NCBI GenBank assembly: GCA_023457435.1
Contig: JAEWLS010000038.1
Coordinates: forward strand, 1-64,000
Source: Pseudomonadota bacterium
Lineage (GTDB): Bacteria > Pseudomonadota > Alphaproteobacteria > Rhizobiales > Rhizobiaceae
Length of the DNA stretch: 64,000 bases
Reading direction: 5' to 3'
Shown here: piece by piece, positions 16,605 through 24,675 of the stretch
Layout of the letters: each line of letters opens with the position of its first letter
Position numbering within the stretch: the stretch's first letter is position 1
Notes under the pieces: generated by a model
Told to the model about the DNA's origin: nothing
Databases searched by the model: none
What the model saw: only the letters and a program-made list of their open reading frames with translations
Translations under genes and position numbers: made by a program

Positions 16605-18053
16605 CTAGAAGAACGGGTCGATGGGCCCGTGCATGAAATCTGCCTGAACGATCTCCGCGGCGTGCAGGATGCGTGCTTCGTCCCAGCGTGCTGCGAGGAT
16701 CTGGACGCCCGCGGGCAGGCGATCTATTCGCGCCGTCGGTACCGAAGCCGCCGGAATGCCAAGCACCGAACCGGGCATCATCGGCGCAATCAGGCGAAAC
16801 ATCTCGTGCATCGCGTCCTCGCTGGTCGAATCGAAGCCGACGGCAAAGGGCTTGCCGGTCATGACCGGAGTGACAAGCAGCGGGTGATCGCGAAAGAAGC
16901 CATGCCACTTTCGCATCAGGCTGGAGCGGCGGTCGAGGGCCTTGACGAAACGGCCAGGCTCGAAGGTGTTCCAGGCCTGAACACGGCGGTTGAGCTGGCG
17001 TGCACCCTCGTCGCCGTGCTTTTCGATGAACGGACCCATGGCAAAGCGAGCATGCGAGCCGATGGCGTGCCAGGTGGCCACCGCATCGTTGAAATCGGGC
17101 GGAGTAGCCTCGACTACTTCGTAGCCTGCATCACGCAGGCGCTTCGCGGCCATCTCCATCGAGGCGCGAGTCCAGTCGTCGACGCCGGTGCCCGTGGGAT
17201 CGACGCAGATCGCCACCTTGCAGGGACCGCGATCGGCACGTGGATCGAACGGAACAGGCGCGTAGACCTGGTCGCGGTCGCTCGGCGCGGCCATTGCCGC
17301 GAGCAGCATTCGCGTGTCTTCCGCAGTGCGGGCGAGGGGCCCGTTGGCCGAAAGGATGCCGGCGCCAAACGACCGGTCCTGGTTCTCGTCGCCCGGCGCT
17401 GAAGGCACACGGCCGACAGTCGGGCGCAGTCCAACGACGCCTGCGCAGAATGCCGGCATGCGGATCGACCCGCCGCCATCGTTGCCATGCGCGATGGGTC
17501 CCATGCCGAGCGCGACAGAAACGCCAGCTCCACCGCTCGATCCGCCCGGCACCACCTCGGCATTCCAGGGATTCAGCGTCCGGCCGTGGACATCGTTTTC
17601 CGTCGTCCAGCGCATCGACATCGCCGGCGCGTTCGACCGGGCGATCAGCACCGCACCGGCGGCGCGAATATTCGCAATGCAGGCGTCGTCGCGTGCCGCG
17701 ATCTTGTCAGCGAAAAAGTGCGTTCCGTTGGTGGTGGGCAGGCCTTGCTGGTCAGTATTGATCTTGGTCGTTACCGGCACGCCCTGTAGCGGCAGCAATG
17801 GCTTACCGGCATGCAGGTCGGCGTCGAGCTCATCGGCTCGGGCGAGCGCCGCATCGCTCTGCACGGATACGAGCGCGTTGACCTTGCCGTTAATGGCATC
17901 GATTCGAGCGAGCGTCGACGATACGACATCGCGGGCGGAAAATTCGCGTGAGGCAATGCCGTCCACGATTTCGCGGGCGGTCAGCCGCCAGAGCTCAACC
18001 GTTGCTTGCACCTGATCTCCTCGCCACGGCGACGTTCGACGCCGTTCACTCAT
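16605..18053 (-). CDS. Amidase signature family hydrolase
   Basis: A 482-aa cytoplasmic amidase (AS family, Ser-cisSer-Lys). Visible are the Lys in VPVTTKINTDQQGLPTTNGT, the core GGSSGGAGVSVALGMGPIAH and NDGGGSIRMPAFCAG. I chose the ATG at 18053 because GGGAGAGGGC precedes it directly; a longer frame to 18326 adds a low-complexity tail crossing the promoter and a regulator gene. It is the likely first gene of the unit leading to the ABC importer, 27 bp before the SBP. It probably hydrolyses the imported amide. The substrate is unknown. Confidence 0.92.
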   Translation of the reverse strand: MSERRRTSPWRGDQVQATVELWRLTAREIVDGIASREFSARDVVSSTLARIDAINGKVNALVSVQSDAALARADELDADLHAGKPLLPLQGVPVTTKINTDQQGLPTTNGTHFFADKIAARDDACIANIRAAGAVLIARSNAPAMSMRWTTENDVHGRTLNPWNAEVVPGGSSGGAGVSVALGMGPIAHGNDGGGSIRMPAFCAGVVGLRPTVGRVPSAPGDENQDRSFGAGILSANGPLARTAEDTRMLLAAMAAPSDRDQVYAPVPFDPRADRGPCKVAICVDPTGTGVDDWTRASMEMAAKRLRDAGYEVVEATPPDFNDAVATWHAIGSHARFAMGPFIEKHGDEGARQLNRRVQAWNTFEPGRFVKALDRRSSLMRKWHGFFRDHPLLVTPVMTGKPFAVGFDSTSEDAMHEMFRLIAPMMPGSVLGIPAASVPTARIDRLPAGVQILAARWDEARILHAAEIVQADFMHGPIDPFF

Positions 18054-18114
18054 GCCCTCTCCCTTGAGCATGCGAACGCTAACAGAGTGCCTCCGGCCCA
18101 AATAGCTGACGCTC

Positions 18115-18131
18115 TCGAACCCAGTGTTCGA
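18115..18131. promoter_or_regulatory. Perfect inverted repeat upstream of the amidase
   Basis: TCGAAC-N5-GTTCGA lies 62 bp before the amidase start, in the gap to the LysR-type regulator gene. It is a 6-bp-arm palindrome positioned as an operator for the amidase/ABC operon. The identity of the binding protein is a guess; the adjacent LysR protein is the obvious candidate. Confidence 0.35.
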
Positions 18132-18157
18132 AAGGTGGCACACCCGGAACGGCGAGC

Positions 18158-19090
18158 CTAGTTCTCGATCCGCTTGCGCAGGAAGGCGGAGAGGTGGTCC
18201 AGGAATGCTCGTGTTTTCGCAGGAGCATAGCGTCGGGCGAGATAGGTTGCGGAAGCAGCGAGTGGTGGGCTCTCCCAATCCAGCGGCACCCGAACGACCC
18301 GTCCCGCCGCGACGTCCTCCAGGCACATGATGTCAGGCATCAGACCAACGCCCAGATCGCGAAGCACGAGGTCACGCACCAGCACGGCGTTATTGACCAC
18401 GATACGGGGCGGGAGCGGCATCGATGCACCGTCAGGCTGTGCGAACCACGGGAAGACCTTGTCCCGCATCTGGAACTGATGCGCGATGAGGTCGTGGCTA
18501 ACCAGTTCGAAGTAGCGCGTGGGCGTGCCATGACGTTCGAGATAGGCGGGCGTCGCATAAAAGCTTCGCGACAGTTCCGCGAGCGACCGCGTCGGGTGAA
18601 ACGTTTCGGCCGGCTTGCCAAAGTGAATGGCAACGTCGAACGGCTCTTCCGACACGTCGACATGACGGTTGTGCGCCTCGATCTCCAGCCGAAGCGCCGG
18701 ATGCTCTCGGGCGAAGTCGGCGATCGCTTCGGCAACCCAGCCGACGAAGAAGGACGGCATGCTGATCCGCAGCACGCCGCTCATTTCCTCCTGCATGGAC
18801 GCAGTCTGCAGATTGGCCTTTTCAAGCTCCGACACGATGCTTTCGCAGCGCTGGTAGAGCGCGCGGCCGGTTTCGGTCAGGCTGAGCGAGCGAGAACCGC
18901 GTTTGAGGAGTGTCGAGCTGAATTGCTGCTCGAGCATTCTCAAGCGTCGGCTGATCGTGGATTTCGGCATCGACAGAAGCGTCGACGCCTTGTTGATGCT
19001 GCGGGCGTTCACCGTCTCGTAGAACAGCATCAGCGCGTTGAGGTCGATACGCGGCGGCCGCGTTGCGGCTCGTGGGTGCGAGTGTTCCAT
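18158..19090 (-). CDS. LysR-family transcriptional regulator
   Basis: A 310-aa DNA-binding regulator. The N-terminal winged helix (about 15-75) contains LMLFYETVNARSINKASTLL and MPKSTISRRLRMLEQQ, with a linker and LysR-substrate effector domain from about 100. It is close to the CrgA/AaeR-like subgroup with IDLNALMLF at the start. It is divergent from the TctC-like receptor gene across 190 bp and upstream of the amidase unit, so either could be its target. No T-N11-A box stands out clearly. Confidence 0.92.
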   Translation of the reverse strand: MEHSHPRAATRPPRIDLNALMLFYETVNARSINKASTLLSMPKSTISRRLRMLEQQFSSTLLKRGSRSLSLTETGRALYQRCESIVSELEKANLQTASMQEEMSGVLRISMPSFFVGWVAEAIADFAREHPALRLEIEAHNRHVDVSEEPFDVAIHFGKPAETFHPTRSLAELSRSFYATPAYLERHGTPTRYFELVSHDLIAHQFQMRDKVFPWFAQPDGASMPLPPRIVVNNAVLVRDLVLRDLGVGLMPDIMCLEDVAAGRVVRVPLDWESPPLAASATYLARRYAPAKTRAFLDHLSAFLRKRIEN

Positions 19091-19280
19091 ATTCGGGACT
19101 TTGGGTTCTTGGTGTTCGCCTAGTCAAGCGGCTGGCGGCAGCTACAGTCGCAAGACTCGGCCGGGCGTGCGACCGCTTCAATCTTGGTGGCACGCCTTTC
19201 CGAGTGTTCGAGGAGGAACGTCTAGCAGGCTCGGAACAGACCAGAAGGCATCCGTGCTTGCGACAACAATGGGAGGTCAC

Positions 19281-20255
19281 ATGAGCTTGAACCGCAGAAT
19301 TCTGCTCGCCGCCGCCTGCTTCGTCGCGGTAACTGCTGCCGCGCCAGCAATGGCGCAGGACAAGTTTCCGTCAGGCGACATCCATCTTATAACCGGCTTT
19401 CCGCCGGGCTCCGGGTCCGATGTGCTGGTGCGCTACCTCGGCAAGGAACTTGCGGACGCATCCGGAGCAACCGTGGTCGTCGAGAACAAGACCGGTGCTG
19501 CCGGCAATATTGGCGCCGAGTACGTCGCGCGATCGAAGCCGGACGGCCACACGATCTACATCCATGCGGCCAGTTCGGTCGCCGCCAACATGCACCTCTT
19601 CAAGAACCCGCCCATCGACGTCGCCAAGGATCTGCAGATCGCCGCGACGATCAACCAGCAGGCGTTCATGCTCATCGTGCCGGCGTCCAGCCCGTACAAA
19701 ACCGTTGCCGAGCTTGTCGAGGCGATGAAGGCCAAGGGGGACGGCGGAAACTACGCCTTTTCCAACACAACCGGCCGAGTCATGGGCCGCCTCTTCACCG
19801 ACGCCGCCGGCATCAAGACGGCCGCCGTCGCGTATCAGACCGACCTCGACGTCGTGAACGACATGAAGAACGGGCAGATCGAGTTCGCGATGATGAATCC
19901 TGTGTTCTCGCTGGCCCAGGCCCGATCTGGGGCCGCGCGGATCCTCGCGGTCAGCACGCCGGAGAGGCTGAAATCGGCGCAAGACTACCCGACCTTCGGC
20001 GAAGCCGGCATGCCGGATCTCGTCATGTTGAGCTGGTTTGCGGCCATCGTTCCGTCGGCGACACCGAAGCCGGTGGTCGATCAGCTCAACAAGTACTTCA
20101 ATGCCATCCTTGCGAAGCCGGAGACCGTCAAGTTTCTCAACGACAATGGCGGCGATCCTTTCATAAGCACCCCGGAGGAAGGCCAGGCCTTGCTGATCAA
20201 ACAGATCGATGACTGGAAAGGCTACGTACAAGCCGCCGGCATTCCGCCGCAGTAG
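19281..20255 (+). CDS. Bug/TctC-type tripartite tricarboxylate transporter receptor
   Basis: A 324-aa periplasmic binding protein with a signal peptide (residues 1-25, ending APAMAQ). Bug features are IHLITGFPPGSGSDVLVRYL, VVVENKTGAAGNIGAEYVA and SKPDGHTIYIH. ATG at 19281 has GGGAGGT 6 nt upstream. It is orphan here: no TctA or TctB genes follow, which is common for the expanded Bug family. It leads a unit with an acyl-CoA ligase 18 bp downstream, so it probably captures the carboxylic acid that the ligase activates. Confidence 0.93.
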   Translation: MSLNRRILLAAACFVAVTAAAPAMAQDKFPSGDIHLITGFPPGSGSDVLVRYLGKELADASGATVVVENKTGAAGNIGAEYVARSKPDGHTIYIHAASSVAANMHLFKNPPIDVAKDLQIAATINQQAFMLIVPASSPYKTVAELVEAMKAKGDGGNYAFSNTTGRVMGRLFTDAAGIKTAAVAYQTDLDVVNDMKNGQIEFAMMNPVFSLAQARSGAARILAVSTPERLKSAQDYPTFGEAGMPDLVMLSWFAAIVPSATPKPVVDQLNKYFNAILAKPETVKFLNDNGGDPFISTPEEGQALLIKQIDDWKGYVQAAGIPPQ

Positions 20256-20273
20256 CAGGATCTCAGGCCGTCG

Positions 20274-21887
20274 ATGCACTCACGCACTGCTCATGCCCAG
20301 GTCTCCCCTTTCGAGGGGATGGACGTGGCGACGATGCTGGTGCGGCTGGCGCAGCAGCGGCCTGAGCATCCGGCGCTGATCTGGGCGCCGGCCGAGGGGA
20401 TCGAAACGAGCTGGACGTACGCGCAGTTCGTCCATCAAATCCGCTGCGTTGCCGGCGGCCTTGCCGCGCGTGGCGTCGGTCGCGGGGACCGTATCCTGGT
20501 CCATCTCGAGAACTCTCCCGAACTGCTTATCGCGCGCTTTGCATGCGCGTGGCTCGGCGCGATCTGCGTCTCCACCAATGCGATGGCGACCGGGACGGAG
20601 CTAGCAGCCCTGGCGAACGCGGTCGGGGTTCGCGCCGCAATCACGCAGCCCGCGATGGCGGAGACCGTGGCGGCGCATGTCAGCGGCCTTGACTGGATTG
20701 CGGTGACGCAAAGCGATGCGGGTCGAATGCCGGCCGAAACGGCGCTGCCGCAGCGTACAGATCGGTTCGAAGCGCTGGTCGGCGACCCTTTGGCGATGCG
20801 GGCCCCCGAACTGGGGCTTGCGGCGCTCATCCTCTTCACCACTGGGACGACAGCGCGCGCAAAGGCGGTGCTGTGGACGCACGAGAACATTCTCTGGGCC
20901 GCACGCCTCGGGGCCGCGCAGCAGGATTTCCGCCCGACTGACGTCACCCAGGTCTTCCTGCCGCTTTTCCATGTCGTCGGCTTCTCCTGGGCATTCCTGC
21001 CCACGCTCTGGTGCGGTGGGACGGTGGTGCTGCAATCGAGATTTTCCGCGACGCGCTTTTGGCCGGTCGCACTGGCGCATCGGGCGACCATCTCAGCGCA
21101 CGTGCCCTTCACGACGACGGCGCTGATGCGCCAGGAGCGCCCGGGAACACATCTGTTCCGGCAATGGGTCACCAACCGCCAGATGCCGGCCGAACAGGCG
21201 CATTTCGGCGTGACGCGCTTCTCTTCGGCCTGGGGCATGACCGAGATGATCTCGCAGCCAATCGTCGGCGACGTCAGGCTCGGAGCGATTCCGAAAAACG
21301 CCATCGGCAGGCCGTCCATGGCCTACGAAGTCCGCATCTTAAACGAGGACGGCAGTGCCGCGCGACCGGGCGAGACGGGCGAGCTTCTGGTACGAGGCTT
21401 GCGCGGGCGCTCGCTCTTCGCGGAGTATTTCGGCGATGCCGAGGCGACGAAGGCGGCGTTCGACGAGCAAGGCTACTTCCGCAGCGGCGACAGGGTACAG
21501 CTCAACGAGGATGGCACGATCACCTTCGTCGATCGCATCAAGGACGTTATCAAGGTGGGGGGCGAGGGGGTTGCCGCAGGCGAAATCGAGGCCGTGATCC
21601 AGGCGGTGGAGGGCGTGGCGGAGGTCGCCGTTGTCGCCGGACCGGACCCGCTGCGCGGCGAGGTGCCGGTCGCATTCGTCGTCAGGAAGCCGCTGGCCAG
21701 CGCGTCCGAGGAAGCCCTGAAGGCCGCGATCGGGGATGCTTGCCGCCTGGCGCTGGCGAGGTTCAAGGTGCCGCAACGCATTCTCTTCATCGAAGGGCTT
21801 CCGCGCGTCGGGTTCGGGAAGATCTCGAAAGCAAATTTGCGAATGCTTGCAGCCGAAGCGCTCGAAACGCCGGTTTCAGCCGCATGA
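20274..21887 (+). CDS. AMP-dependent acyl-CoA synthetase/ligase
   Basis: A 537-aa ANL superfamily enzyme that activates a carboxylic acid with ATP and CoA. The P-loop reads LFTTGTTARAKAV, a divergent version of the usual TSGTTGxPKG. The A5 motif is SSAWGMTEM, followed by GYFRSGDRVQLNEDG, and the adenylation Lys is in GFGKISKANL. It overlaps the next gene by ATGA. The caiC-like segment DRIKDVIKVGGEGVAAGEIE is typical of ligases for carnitine, crotonobetaine or aromatic acids. The acid is unknown. Confidence 0.88.
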   Translation: MHSRTAHAQVSPFEGMDVATMLVRLAQQRPEHPALIWAPAEGIETSWTYAQFVHQIRCVAGGLAARGVGRGDRILVHLENSPELLIARFACAWLGAICVSTNAMATGTELAALANAVGVRAAITQPAMAETVAAHVSGLDWIAVTQSDAGRMPAETALPQRTDRFEALVGDPLAMRAPELGLAALILFTTGTTARAKAVLWTHENILWAARLGAAQQDFRPTDVTQVFLPLFHVVGFSWAFLPTLWCGGTVVLQSRFSATRFWPVALAHRATISAHVPFTTTALMRQERPGTHLFRQWVTNRQMPAEQAHFGVTRFSSAWGMTEMISQPIVGDVRLGAIPKNAIGRPSMAYEVRILNEDGSAARPGETGELLVRGLRGRSLFAEYFGDAEATKAAFDEQGYFRSGDRVQLNEDGTITFVDRIKDVIKVGGEGVAAGEIEAVIQAVEGVAEVAVVAGPDPLRGEVPVAFVVRKPLASASEEALKAAIGDACRLALARFKVPQRILFIEGLPRVGFGKISKANLRMLAAEALETPVSAA

Positions 21888-22525
21888 CCGCGCCCATCGA
21901 CTTCTTCTTTGATCCGATCTCGCCATTCTCCTACCTGGCGACGACGAAGATCGACGCGCTGGCCGCCGCACACGGACGTACGGTGATCTGGCGCCCGACC
22001 CTGGTGGGAATCACCATTCTCAAGGTCATGGGGCTCAAGCCCGTACCGGAAACCCCGCTGAAGTCCGTCTATTTCTGGCACGATGTAGAGCGCCTGGCGG
22101 CGATCTTCGGAGTGCCGCTTCGGCGCCATGGGCTGAAGGGTATCAATTCGCTGGCGGCATGCCGCGCATTCCTCTGGCTCGAACAGCGCGACGCGGAGGA
22201 GGCAAAGGCGCTCGTGCGCCGCCTTTCATCGAAGCTCTGGACGGAGGCACTCGACATCACCCCGGCGGAGACGGTCGTCGCCGAAGCGCGCGCGCTCGGC
22301 ATCGACACCGACGGCATGGCCGCGGCGATCAGCTCGCCCGAGATGAAGGAGCGCCTGTCGCAAGCGGTCGAACATGCGGTCGCCAAAAATGTCTTCGGCG
22401 TGCCGTTCTTCATCGCCGACGGCGAGCCGCTGTGGGGCTGTGATCGGATGTGGATGCTCGACCACTGGCTCGGCCACGGAGCATGGCCCCGCTTCGACGA
22501 TTGGCTGAGCCCGCGAGGTCAGTAG
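21884..22525 (+). CDS. 2-hydroxychromene-2-carboxylate isomerase family (DsbA-like) protein
   Basis: A 213-aa thioredoxin-fold GST-kappa/HCCA isomerase. It starts IDFFFDPISPFSYLATTKID, where Ser replaces the redox Cys, and has the C-terminal segment KNVFGVPFFIADGEPLWGCD. Known members are glutathione-dependent isomerases in naphthalene-type aromatic breakdown. ATG at 21884 overlaps the ligase stop (ATGA), so they are translationally coupled. With the ligase it suggests isomerisation of an aromatic or unsaturated acid; the true substrate is unknown. Confidence 0.88.
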   Translation: MTAPIDFFFDPISPFSYLATTKIDALAAAHGRTVIWRPTLVGITILKVMGLKPVPETPLKSVYFWHDVERLAAIFGVPLRRHGLKGINSLAACRAFLWLEQRDAEEAKALVRRLSSKLWTEALDITPAETVVAEARALGIDTDGMAAAISSPEMKERLSQAVEHAVAKNVFGVPFFIADGEPLWGCDRMWMLDHWLGHGAWPRFDDWLSPRGQ

Positions 22526-22551
22526 TCGGAAGCGGGCATCTCCGCAGGTGT

Positions 22552-22576
22552 GGAACAAAGCTTGCCGCGCGGTGTT
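22552..22576 (+). promoter_or_regulatory. EcfG-type promoter for the DUF2934 gene pair
   Basis: GGAAC (22552-22556), 16 bp, TGTT (22573-22576), 25 bp before the ATG at 22602. It fits GGAAC-N16/17-GTT, the third such element in the window. Confidence 0.55.
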
Positions 22577-22601
22577 GGATGGGGACGACAGGGAGGTTGT
22601 C

Positions 22602-23006
22602 ATGCCGTCCGACGACATCAAAAATGCAGAAAGCGACCGTGGACCCGCGACGGAGCGCGAGGATCGCATCAGGCGCCGCGCCTACGAGCTTTGGGAAAAG
22701 AGTGGCCGTCCCGAGGGATCCCACGAGGCCCATTGGTACGAGGCTGCGCAGGAAATCGGCAGCGAGCCGAGTTCCGACGCGGCGCCGAGTGGGCCGGCAT
22801 CCAAGGATCCGGCGGAGGGCTCGCGGGCCGTAGCCGACGCAAATCTACAGCAAGCCGAGCAGGATGCCGCGCCACAGTTCGTGCGTTCGCATGAGGGCAG
22901 CACCAACGACGGCGTCTCAAGCGCCGAGCCGCGGATCATATCCCGGGACAAGAGCGGCGACGCGACCTTCCCGCTCAAGCAAGGCAGAAGGAAGCGTCAA
23001 GGATGA
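22602..23006 (+). CDS. DUF2934 domain protein
   Basis: A 134-aa hydrophilic protein. Residues about 18-48 carry the DUF2934 pattern IRRRAYELWEKSGRPEGSHE followed by HWYEAAQEI, a short helix-rich segment common in rhizobial stress proteins. The rest is low-complexity and Ser/Ala/Asp-rich, probably disordered. The ATG has GGGAGG 7 nt upstream and an EcfG-type promoter. The biochemical function of DUF2934 is unknown; stress induction is inferred from the promoter. Confidence 0.85.
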   Translation: MPSDDIKNAESDRGPATEREDRIRRRAYELWEKSGRPEGSHEAHWYEAAQEIGSEPSSDAAPSGPASKDPAEGSRAVADANLQQAEQDAAPQFVRSHEGSTNDGVSSAEPRIISRDKSGDATFPLKQGRRKRQG

Positions 23007-23191
23007 GCGCGCGGGACAACGAGCGGGAGACCGGCAGCCGCAAACTTAAGCCTCGGCCTTCGGATACGATGACCGACACCAAAGCGGCGTTGCCGCCCCG
23101 GCCCAAGAGGCTAGGGCTCTCGGAAGGCATCGACGAGACTCAAGACATGACGCGGCAGTCGGACGGCAAGAATTCGGGTGAGGCCAGTTAG
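23003..23191 (+). CDS. Small hydrophilic protein (62 aa), coupled to DUF2934
   Basis: Starts with the ATGA overlap on the DUF2934 stop, so it is translationally coupled. The 62-aa product is charged and Ser/Lys/Arg-rich with no hydrophobic core, probably disordered. Its TAG shares bases with the stop of the convergent glpK (TTAG at 23188-23191). I recognise no family. The coupling and promoter context argue that it is real, but it has no independent ribosome site worth noting. Confidence 0.6.
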   Translation: MSARDNERETGSRKLKPRPSDTMTDTKAALPPRPKRLGLSEGIDETQDMTRQSDGKNSGEAS

Positions 23192-24675
23192 AAGGACGTG
23201 AGCGTCCTTCGTACGGCATCCTTCCACCCAGCTATCCTCCGCGAACGTTCGCTCTCGCCCATGACCGGCTCGAAACGCCGTTCACGCCTCCAGCGGCCGG
23301 CGAAGGCCTGTGCATCGGGCCAAAGGCCTGCCTTCCAACCAGCAAGCCAGGCCGCTCCAAGCGCAGTGGTCTCGAGGGTGTCGGGTCGATCGACTGGCGC
23401 ATCCAGGATGTCGGCAAGGCGCTGCATGGTCCAGTCAGATGCGACCATTCCGCCATCGACCCGCAACACCGTTTCGTCGTCGTCGGCCTGCCAGTCCTTG
23501 CGCATGGCGTCGAGAAGGTCGCGGGTTTGGAACGCCACCGATTCCAGCGCCGCACGGGCGAATTCCGCCGGCCCAGAGTTCCGCGTCAGTCCAAAGATGG
23601 CGCCGCGGGCGTCGGCATCCCAGTGCGGCGCACCGAGGCCGACGAAGGCCGGAACCAGGTAAACGTCCTGCGCCGGATCTGCCTGCGCAGCAAGTTCGCC
23701 GCTGTCGGCAGCCTTGGAAATCATCCTTGCGCCGTCGCGCAGCCACTGCACTGCCGCTCCAGCGATGAAGATCGAGCCCTCGAGCGCGTAGGTGGTCTTG
23801 CCATCGATGCGATAGGCGATGGTGGTTAGAAGCCGGTTCCTCGACCGCACCATCTCGGCACCCGTGTTGAGCACGGCGAAGCAGCCGGTACCGTAAGTCG
23901 CCTTCATCATGCCTGTCTGGAAGCACGCCTGCCCGATGGTCGCGGCCTGCTGGTCGCCGGCCACTCCAAGTATGGGGATGTTCCCTCCGAACGCATCCGT
24001 TGAGCCGAAGTCGGCCGCGCAGTCCTTTACTTCGGGCAGCAGGGCGGCGGGAATGCCCAGGATCTTCAGCAGTTCGTCGTCCCAGCGGTTGGCGGCGATG
24101 TCGTAGACCAGCGTGCGCGAGGCGTTGGTGGCATCCGTGGCGTGGACGCGGCCCTCCGCAAGGCGCCAGATAAGGAAGCTGTCGATGGTTCCGGCGGCAA
24201 GCTCCCCAGCTTCTGCCCGCGCGCGCGCGCCGGGAACATTGTCCAGCAGCCACGCAAGCTTGGTACCGGAGAAGTAGGGGTCGAGAAGCAATCCGGTCTT
24301 CTCTGTAAAAAGTGGCTCCAAGCCCTGCTGTTTCAACGTCTCGCACAGCGGCGTAGTCCGCCGATCCTGCCAGACGATCGCGTTGTGGATGGGCGCGCCC
24401 GTCTTCCGGTCCCAGACGACGATGGTCTCGCGCTGGTTTGTGATGCCGAGCGCCACGATATCCGCGGCAGTAAGGCCAGCTGTCGCCAATGCCTGGCGGA
24501 CCGACGAAACGACACTGTCCCAAATCTCTTCCGGGTCGTGCTCGACCCAGCCCGACGACGGGTAGTGCTGCGTGAACTCGCGCTGCCCGGTCGCCACAAT
24601 GTTCATGTCTGCGTCGAACACGATAGCGCGAGACGACGTCGTTCCCTGGTCGATGGCGAGGACGAACCTGCTCAT
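23188..24675 (-). CDS. glpK: Glycerol kinase
   Basis: A 495-aa FGGY-family kinase phosphorylating glycerol to sn-glycerol 3-phosphate. The N-terminus FVLAIDQGTTSSRAIVFDAD is diagnostic, as are QREFTQHYPSSGWVEHDPEE, TNQRETIVVWDRKTG and KATYGTGCFAVLNTG. Its ATG overlaps the glpD stop (ATGA at 24672), so glpD-glpK are coupled and sit downstream of the iol genes on the same strand. No glycerol facilitator or glp ABC transporter is present in the window. Confidence 0.97.
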   Translation of the reverse strand: MSRFVLAIDQGTTSSRAIVFDADMNIVATGQREFTQHYPSSGWVEHDPEEIWDSVVSSVRQALATAGLTAADIVALGITNQRETIVVWDRKTGAPIHNAIVWQDRRTTPLCETLKQQGLEPLFTEKTGLLLDPYFSGTKLAWLLDNVPGARARAEAGELAAGTIDSFLIWRLAEGRVHATDATNASRTLVYDIAANRWDDELLKILGIPAALLPEVKDCAADFGSTDAFGGNIPILGVAGDQQAATIGQACFQTGMMKATYGTGCFAVLNTGAEMVRSRNRLLTTIAYRIDGKTTYALEGSIFIAGAAVQWLRDGARMISKAADSGELAAQADPAQDVYLVPAFVGLGAPHWDADARGAIFGLTRNSGPAEFARAALESVAFQTRDLLDAMRKDWQADDDETVLRVDGGMVASDWTMQRLADILDAPVDRPDTLETTALGAAWLAGWKAGLWPDAQAFAGRWRRERRFEPVMGESERSRRIAGWKDAVRRTLTSF

